Assembly: GCA_019057775.1 (NCBI GenBank)
Contig: JAHLWT010000187.1
Location: 1 to 30,080 of the forward strand
DNA: 30,080 bases
From: Promethearchaeota archaeon
GTDB lineage: Archaea > Asgardarchaeota > Lokiarchaeia > Sigynarchaeales > SOKP01
Direction of reading: 5' to 3'
Part shown: positions 26,237-30,080 of the stretch, piece by piece
Numbering within the stretch: the first letter of the stretch is position 1
Layout: each line of letters starts with the position of its first letter
Program-made: the position numbers and the translations under genes
The notes under the pieces: generated by a model
The model's database searches: none
What the model was told of the DNA's origin: nothing
Seen by the model: the letters and a program-made list of their open reading frames with translations, nothing else

Positions 26237-26677
26237 TTGGTAGATTTTAAAAAAGACACCTGGTTATATGCTCTAATAGCCGCAATTTTAGCAATCATCG
26301 CATTATTTACCCCATGGGGTAGTATTGAATTTATGGGTATGACTATTCAAGGGTGGCTCGGCGGTATTGTTACCTTTATGACTCCGGGTGATGTTTGGTC
26401 AGGCACTGGATTAAGTCTTTGGACTTTTGGACTTACAGTATTTTCGATTGCATTACTTCTATTTTATGGCGTTAATACTGGGAGAGGTAAAGAATTTAAG
26501 TGGGATTGGTTAATGTACTTATTGGCTGGACTTGTAATGCTCATTTTTCCAATTTTAACGCTTGTATTGGAAGGCACTTCGGGAGGAGTTATTGGCTTCG
26601 CACCCATTGGTATTATTATAGCTGGTGTGATTGCAATTGGGGCATTTGCTGTTGATAAATTTGTTGGGAGAGAATAA
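26237..26677 (+). CDS. Small four-helix membrane protein, unknown function
   Basis: A 146-residue protein with four hydrophobic segments at about 9-27, 60-80, 92-110 and 118-138, joined by short loops. The first loop holds TPWGSIEFMGMTIQGWLGG, and a charged cytoplasmic loop (NTGRGKEFKWDW) lies between helices 2 and 3. It begins with TTG at 26237 after a weak GAGAG. There are no catalytic motifs. It stands alone between the EamA gene and the homocysteine operon and has its own T-tract terminator. I do not recognise the family. Confidence 0.75.
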   Translation: MVDFKKDTWLYALIAAILAIIALFTPWGSIEFMGMTIQGWLGGIVTFMTPGDVWSGTGLSLWTFGLTVFSIALLLFYGVNTGRGKEFKWDWLMYLLAGLVMLIFPILTLVLEGTSGGVIGFAPIGIIIAGVIAIGAFAVDKFVGRE

Positions 26678-26715
26678 ATTGCAAAGATTTGTATAAAAAT
26701 TCTAACTCTAAACAA

Positions 26716-26724
26716 TTTTTTTTT
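26716..26724 (+). terminator. T-tract terminator after the small membrane protein
   Basis: A run of nine T followed by CTTTATCTTTTTG, starting about 40 nt after the stop codon. Archaeal transcription often ends at such oligo-T tracts without a hairpin. Confidence 0.5.
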
Positions 26725-26791
26725 CTTTATCTTTTTGTAAACTTTATTCACTTAATCCAGACGAAAGTTTTAATTTATCATTATTGCAAAA

Positions 26792-26858
26792 TATTATTTT
26801 AATGCATAAAATATGCATAAAATGCATATTCGCCATATCAAAGTTTAAATATATGCAT
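26792..26858 (+). promoter_or_regulatory. TGCAT array and promoter of the homocysteine operon
   Basis: Four TGCAT pentamers at 26803, 26814, 26823 and 26854. The first three are spaced 11 and 9 nt (one helical turn) and the fourth touches the TATA box TTTAAATATA (26844-26853). The first lies within the 22-bp sequence shared with 25959-25980. A predicted RNA start near 26875 leaves a leader of about 40 nt carrying GAAGTGA at 26904-26910 before the TTG start. The layout suggests cooperative binding of a regulator, perhaps responsive to sulfur amino acids (inference). Confidence 0.5.
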
Positions 26859-26914
26859 ATTTTTTATCATTAAATAAAGTAAAATTACGTAATAGAGCAA
26901 AAAGAAGTGATTAT

Positions 26915-28387
26915 TTGACAAAAACATATAGTGAAATAAATGAAAAAATAAAAAATGGCAATGCTGTAGTAATTACAGCAGAAGAAATGATTAAATATGT
27001 TGAAGAAAATGGTACAAAAGTGGCAGCTGAGGATATTGATATTGTTACTACAGGTACTTTTGGCCCTATGTGCTCAAGTGGTGCATTTTTAAATTTTGGG
27101 CATTCTGATCCACCAATTAAGTTCGAACACTTATGGTTAAATGATGTTCACGCTTATCATGGGAATGCAGCTGTTGATTGTTATATTGGTTGCACGAGAA
27201 TGGCTGATGTGAAACCATTTGAATACGGTGGAGGTCATGTTATAGAGGATTTAGTTTCGGGTAAGTCAATACGAATTAGAGGTAATTCATACACTACAGA
27301 TTGTTATCCCTTAGCAGAAGTAGATACAGAATTTACTATTGATGAGATAAACCAGGCAATATTATGTAATCCAAGAAATGCATATCAGAGATATGTATGT
27401 GCTGTAAATAGTTCAGATAAAACATTATATACTTATATGGGGAAGTTATTGCCTCGTTTTGGGAATGCTCACTATGCAGGTGCAGGTAGTTTGAGTCCAT
27501 TAAGTAATGATCCTGATTATGAGACTATTGGCATTGGTTCACGAATATTCCTCGGGGGAGGAATTGGGTATGTAATGGGAGAGGGAACGCAACATAGTCC
27601 CTCTAATCAATTCGGGACATTATTCCTTAAAGGTGATTTAAAACAAATGACTTCTGAATATCTTAGAGGGGTATCTTACGAGAAATATGGAACTTCGTTA
27701 TTTGTCGGTGTAGGAATTCCAATCCCTATCTTAAATGAGGGTTTAGCCAAAAAGACTGCGATTAGCGATAAAGAACTATTAACTGATATTATAGATTATG
27801 CAGTACCAAGGAGAGATAGACCTAAGTTAAGACGAGTAAGTTATGAAGAATTAAAAAGTGGATTTATTGAAATAAATGGTAAAAAAGTAAAATGTTCTTC
27901 TTTATCTTCATTATTCTATGCTCGAAAAGTAGCAGAAGAGTTGAAAGAATGGATTCAAGATGGTAAATTCTTTCTAAATCCGCCCGCAGAAACGTTGCCA
28001 ACTGAAACAATTTTCAAACCAATGAATCAGCCCTCAAAACTAAAGTTTGTGAAAGATTTAAAACGAGGCGCGGTAATTTGTTATGATGATTGTGACTTAA
28101 AAACGATTGCTGAAAAGATAATAAATCAAAACATGAATCATATTATTATAACAGATCGAGAGAAGGTTTTGAAAGGGATAGTCACAAGTTTTGATGTGAC
28201 AAAAGCTATAGCTGAAGATAAAGAGGTTTTAAATGATATAATCACCAAGAAAGTCTTTACTACTAATGACAATGAACCAATTGATGTGGCTGCTAGAAGG
28301 ATGAAACAGAATGAAATATCGGCCTTACCCGTTATTGATAAGAACAATAAAGTAGTTGGAATAATTACAAGTGAGGAGTTGATCTAA
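26915..28387 (+). CDS. Homocysteine biosynthesis protein (HcyBio/DUF39, MA1821-like) with CBS pair
   Basis: A 490-residue protein. Residues 1-370 are the HcyBio (DUF39) domain, which in Methanosarcina (MA1821) works with MA1822 to make homocysteine from aspartate semialdehyde and a sulfur donor. Conserved cysteines C53 (GTFGPMCSSGAF) and C130 (YTTDCYPLAEVDT) sit where, from memory, the key cysteines of MA1821 lie. Gly-rich stretches (GGGIGYVMGEGTQHSP) are also family-typical. Residues 370-490 are two CBS motifs (IIITDREKVLKGIVTSFDVT, then ALPVIDKNNKVVGIITSEEL), which usually sense adenosyl ligands such as SAM or AMP. TTG start at 26915 with ribosome-binding site GAAGTGA. The partner gene follows after 3 nt. 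Confidence 0.92.
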   Translation: MTKTYSEINEKIKNGNAVVITAEEMIKYVEENGTKVAAEDIDIVTTGTFGPMCSSGAFLNFGHSDPPIKFEHLWLNDVHAYHGNAAVDCYIGCTRMADVKPFEYGGGHVIEDLVSGKSIRIRGNSYTTDCYPLAEVDTEFTIDEINQAILCNPRNAYQRYVCAVNSSDKTLYTYMGKLLPRFGNAHYAGAGSLSPLSNDPDYETIGIGSRIFLGGGIGYVMGEGTQHSPSNQFGTLFLKGDLKQMTSEYLRGVSYEKYGTSLFVGVGIPIPILNEGLAKKTAISDKELLTDIIDYAVPRRDRPKLRRVSYEELKSGFIEINGKKVKCSSLSSLFYARKVAEELKEWIQDGKFFLNPPAETLPTETIFKPMNQPSKLKFVKDLKRGAVICYDDCDLKTIAEKIINQNMNHIIITDREKVLKGIVTSFDVTKAIAEDKEVLNDIITKKVFTTNDNEPIDVAARRMKQNEISALPVIDKNNKVVGIITSEELI

Positions 28388-28390
28388 AAA

Positions 28391-28786
28391 ATGACAATTA
28401 TTAACGTGACATTACCGTTTGGAGTAATAAAGGACATTAGCGATTATTCAAGATTTATAAATGAAATTTTAAGTTATGAGATTACTCTTAATATCCTTAA
28501 ATTCTCTACAAATTCAAATGGAACTAATTTATTAATAGACATTCCTGAAGATAAAATTAAAACAATAACAGAATCATTAAAGAATAACAATATAATCGTT
28601 AATAAGAAGGGAAGAGTCATTATTGATGATGACAAGTGTATAGATTGCGGTGCATGTGTTTCTTTATGTCCTACAGATGCTCTGCACTTAGATGCTAAAG
28701 AGAGATTGGAATTGCTATATGAGAAGTGTATCGGATGTCTGCTGTGTTTGGATGCCTGCCCTCGTTTCGCACTTGAAGAAATGTAA
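28391..28786 (+). CDS. NIL-domain/ferredoxin protein, MA1822-like partner for homocysteine synthesis
   Basis: A 131-residue protein. Residues 1-75 match a NIL domain (MTIINVTLPFGVIKD, a small ferredoxin-like ligand fold). Residues 78-131 hold two [4Fe-4S] motifs, CIDCGACVSLCP and CIGCLLCLDACP. In methanogens this protein (MA1822) pairs with the HcyBio protein and supplies electrons or handles sulfur during homocysteine formation. The ATG lies 3 nt after the upstream stop, behind GGAGTTGATC, so the two genes are translated from one transcript. The short genome gap and matched domains make the assignment strong. Confidence 0.92.
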   Translation: MTIINVTLPFGVIKDISDYSRFINEILSYEITLNILKFSTNSNGTNLLIDIPEDKIKTITESLKNNNIIVNKKGRVIIDDDKCIDCGACVSLCPTDALHLDAKERLELLYEKCIGCLLCLDACPRFALEEM

Positions 28787-28823
28787 GGATTTTTTAAGAA
28801 ATTAATATCATTTTTTTCATGGA

Positions 28824-29017
28824 TTATTCTTTTGTTATGATTTCAAAAATCTTAAGATATTTATTTAATCTCTTAAAATATTGCTCGAATTCTTTAGTAC
28901 TTTTAAGGAATTTATGGTTCTAAAATTAGAATTTCTGTACACTACATTATCGAGTTTAGTCTTTGTATTTATCCCACCCTCATGAGCCACAGGTATGCCA
29001 AGTGGGCGGAAAAAGGT
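28824..29017 (-). pseudogene. Probable frameshifted 3' gene remnant
   Basis: On the minus strand one frame reads RPLGIPVAHEGGINTKTK onward, and a second frame continues coding-like as KFLKSTKEFEQYFKRLNKYL to a stop at 28824-28826. No start codon precedes it: a TGA lies at 29018-29020. A single frameshift near 28925 would join the two parts. It may be the tail of a mobile-element or other gene, but I do not recognise the family. Confidence 0.35.
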
Positions 29018-29034
29018 TCAGGGGAAATGGGTAC
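28972..29034. other. G+C-rich island with hairpin potential
   Basis: Sixty-three bases at about 56% G+C (35 of 63 by hand count) inside strongly A/T-rich DNA. CCCAC (28973-28977) can pair with GTGGG (29002-29006), and CTCATGAG (28979-28986) is a palindrome in the loop. Several reading frames are open across it, so it could be part of a foreign or decayed gene or a structured RNA. The rest of 28787-29130 shows nothing else recognisable. Confidence 0.4.
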
Positions 29035-29130
29035 TAAATTTTTACAGCTCATTATAAATTCAAAGCTGTTTTGTAACTTATTGATTTAAAAGAATCAATT
29101 GAAGAAAAAATTACGTCAATAAAATTGCAA

Positions 29131-30080
29131 TCATTTATATATCGTTACATTTTCTCGTTCTAAAATTTTTATCGCCTTCGGGAGAGTTGTTAACTTATTC
29201 TTCTCCAAATCTATTATTTCAAGTGATTTTAAGTTGTCTATTGACTCCGGGAGAGTCGTTAACTGATTCTTCTCTAACCCAAGGTATATCAGCGATTTTA
29301 GATTTCCTATGGACTTCGGGAGAGCAGATAATTGATTGCCACTATAATTAAGGTGTTCAAGCAATTTAAGCGTTGTTATTGACTCTGGGAGAATCGATAG
29401 CTGATTAAAGCCCAAATTTAATTCTTTAAGCGATTGAAGGTTTCCTATCGACTCCGGGAGAGCCGATAACTGATTATTTAACAATTTTAGTTTTTGGAGT
29501 GAATTTAGGTTTCCTATTGATTCTGGGAGAGTAGTTAACTCATTACTTGCTAAATCTAGGTCTTCCAGAGAGGAGAGGTTGCCTATTGACTCAGAGAGTG
29601 TCGAAAACTGATTAAAACCCAATTTTAGCTTTTTAAGCGATTGAAGGTTCCCTATCGACTCCGGGAGAGTCGTAAATTTATTACTATCTAATTCTAGTTT
29701 CTGGAGTGATATTAAGTTGCCTATTGAATCCGGGAGAGTCGTTAACTCATTACTTACTAAATATAATTCTTTTAGAGAGGAAAGATTTCCTATCGACTCC
29801 GGAAGAGTTGATATACTACAATAATACAAACCAATCCCTGTAATTTGGTTATTTTCAACCGAAAAGCCCATCTCAGTGGTATCTTCGACTTTATTAACTA
29901 AATTAAATTGTTTACCCAATTGATCTTCAAGCTCTTGAAGGAAATCCGTTTCGAATTGAGTGATTTGAGCGCCTTTAAAAGAAACTATATTTTTAGCTCT
30001 TTCTTCCGCCTTTTTCTTTGCTAAAATTTCCTTCTCTTTTTTAGCTTGTTCCTCCGCCTCTTTCTTTGCTAAGATTTCCT
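29131..30080 (-). CDS. Leucine-rich-repeat protein with N-terminal coiled coil, runs off the right edge
   Basis: The frame continues unbroken from the window edge; a TTG at 29919 is internal, not the start. The visible part begins with a charged helix made of 16-residue repeats (EILAKKEAEEQAKKEK, then a second copy). FKGAQITQFETDFLQELEDQ and FSVENNQITGIGLYYC follow, which is the usual lead-in of Lokiarchaeal LRR proteins. About ten LRRs of 23 residues follow (consensus LTTLPESIGNLxSLxxLxL), ending ERENVTIYK. The repeats are highly alike at DNA level (69-nt unit, many with GACTCCGGGAGAG), a sign of recent expansion. Probably a cytosolic protein-binding scaffold; partner unknown. Confidence 0.88.
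   Translation of the reverse strand, partial: EILAKKEAEEQAKKEKEILAKKKAEERAKNIVSFKGAQITQFETDFLQELEDQLGKQFNLVNKVEDTTEMGFSVENNQITGIGLYYCSISTLPESIGNLSSLKELYLVSNELTTLPDSIGNLISLQKLELDSNKFTTLPESIGNLQSLKKLKLGFNQFSTLSESIGNLSSLEDLDLASNELTTLPESIGNLNSLQKLKLLNNQLSALPESIGNLQSLKELNLGFNQLSILPESITTLKLLEHLNYSGNQLSALPKSIGNLKSLIYLGLEKNQLTTLPESIDNLKSLEIIDLEKNKLTTLPKAIKILERENVTIYK
30006..30080 (-). repeat. 48-nt tandem repeat encoding the coiled coil
   Basis: Two near-identical copies offset by 48 nt (16 codons), starting at about 30006 and 30054, encode EILAKK-AEE-AKK units. The array continues past the window edge. Confidence 0.8.

Noticed and set aside
28972..29034. G+C-rich island as a tRNA
   Set aside because: No acceptor-stem pairing, anticodon arm or T-loop sequence could be fitted.
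29131..29919. LRR gene starting at TTG 29919
   Set aside because: The same frame continues without a stop to the window edge and encodes a clear coiled coil and lead-in domain.
29131..30080. Regular repeats as a CRISPR array
   Set aside because: The repeats are coding, in frame, 69 or 48 nt without unique spacers, and give LRR or coiled-coil units.

Overview
The window most likely comes from an Asgard archaeon of the Lokiarchaeia type (Promethearchaeota). No rRNA or tRNA is present to confirm this. The case rests on combining archaeal genes (archaetidylserine-synthase-like CDP-alcohol phosphotransferase, class I FbaB aldolase, HdrA-MvhD fusion, the MA1821/MA1822-type homocysteine pair, TATA boxes about 27 nt before several starts) with eukaryote-like or Asgard-typical genes. 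The latter are a gelsolin-domain protein, a Ras/Rab-like GTPase with a DLGGQ switch II, two leucine-rich-repeat proteins, a zinc-ribbon/LURP-one-related protein and an LVIVN-repeat fragment. The DNA is very A+T rich, and TTG starts are common.

Layout. 1-254 is the broken end of an LVIVN-repeat protein. 340-5904 holds a zinc-ribbon protein, a long TrmB-like/coiled-coil protein, the CDP-alcohol phosphotransferase (minus), the LURP-one-related protein and the gelsolin-like protein with a basic AKKAP tail. 5980-7958 holds FbaB (minus) and small genes including a winged-helix protein. 7974-16466 is all minus strand: a zinc-binding protein, DUF711, HdrA-MvhD, a YkgJ-type cysteine-cluster protein and a single-chain type IIG/ISP-like restriction-modification enzyme. 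16707-18056 is a plus-strand GTPase/metallo-beta-lactamase-fold pair. 18284-21368 holds an unrecognised large protein and a convergent LRR protein. The unrecognised protein is open for about 100 codons upstream of any usual start codon.

21.4-26.2 kb is a decaying, recombined region. It holds a 52-aa zinc-ribbon gene, a 130-nt duplicate of the 3' end of the nearby EamA transporter, a 5'-truncated ornithine-cyclodeaminase-family remnant in front of an intact iron-sulfur L-serine dehydratase, the intact EamA transporter, and a possible flavodoxin N-terminal stub. 26.2-28.8 kb has a small four-helix membrane protein and the homocysteine-synthesis operon. Upstream of that operon is an array of TGCAT elements, plus a 22-bp sequence repeated exactly upstream of the EamA gene. 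The window ends with a frameshifted remnant, a G+C-rich island and an LRR protein running off the right edge.

Functional themes are sulfur and amino-acid metabolism (homocysteine pair, serine dehydratase, OCD remnant, EamA), flavin/iron-sulfur electron transfer (HdrA-MvhD), defence (the R-M enzyme) and cytoskeleton or signalling-like proteins (gelsolin, GTPase, LRR). I see no tRNA, rRNA, CRISPR array or intact insertion sequence. The most interesting points are the 18284 gene with its possible ATT start, the single-domain gelsolin fusion, the TGCAT/22-bp regulatory repeats, and the duplication flanking the serine dehydratase segment.
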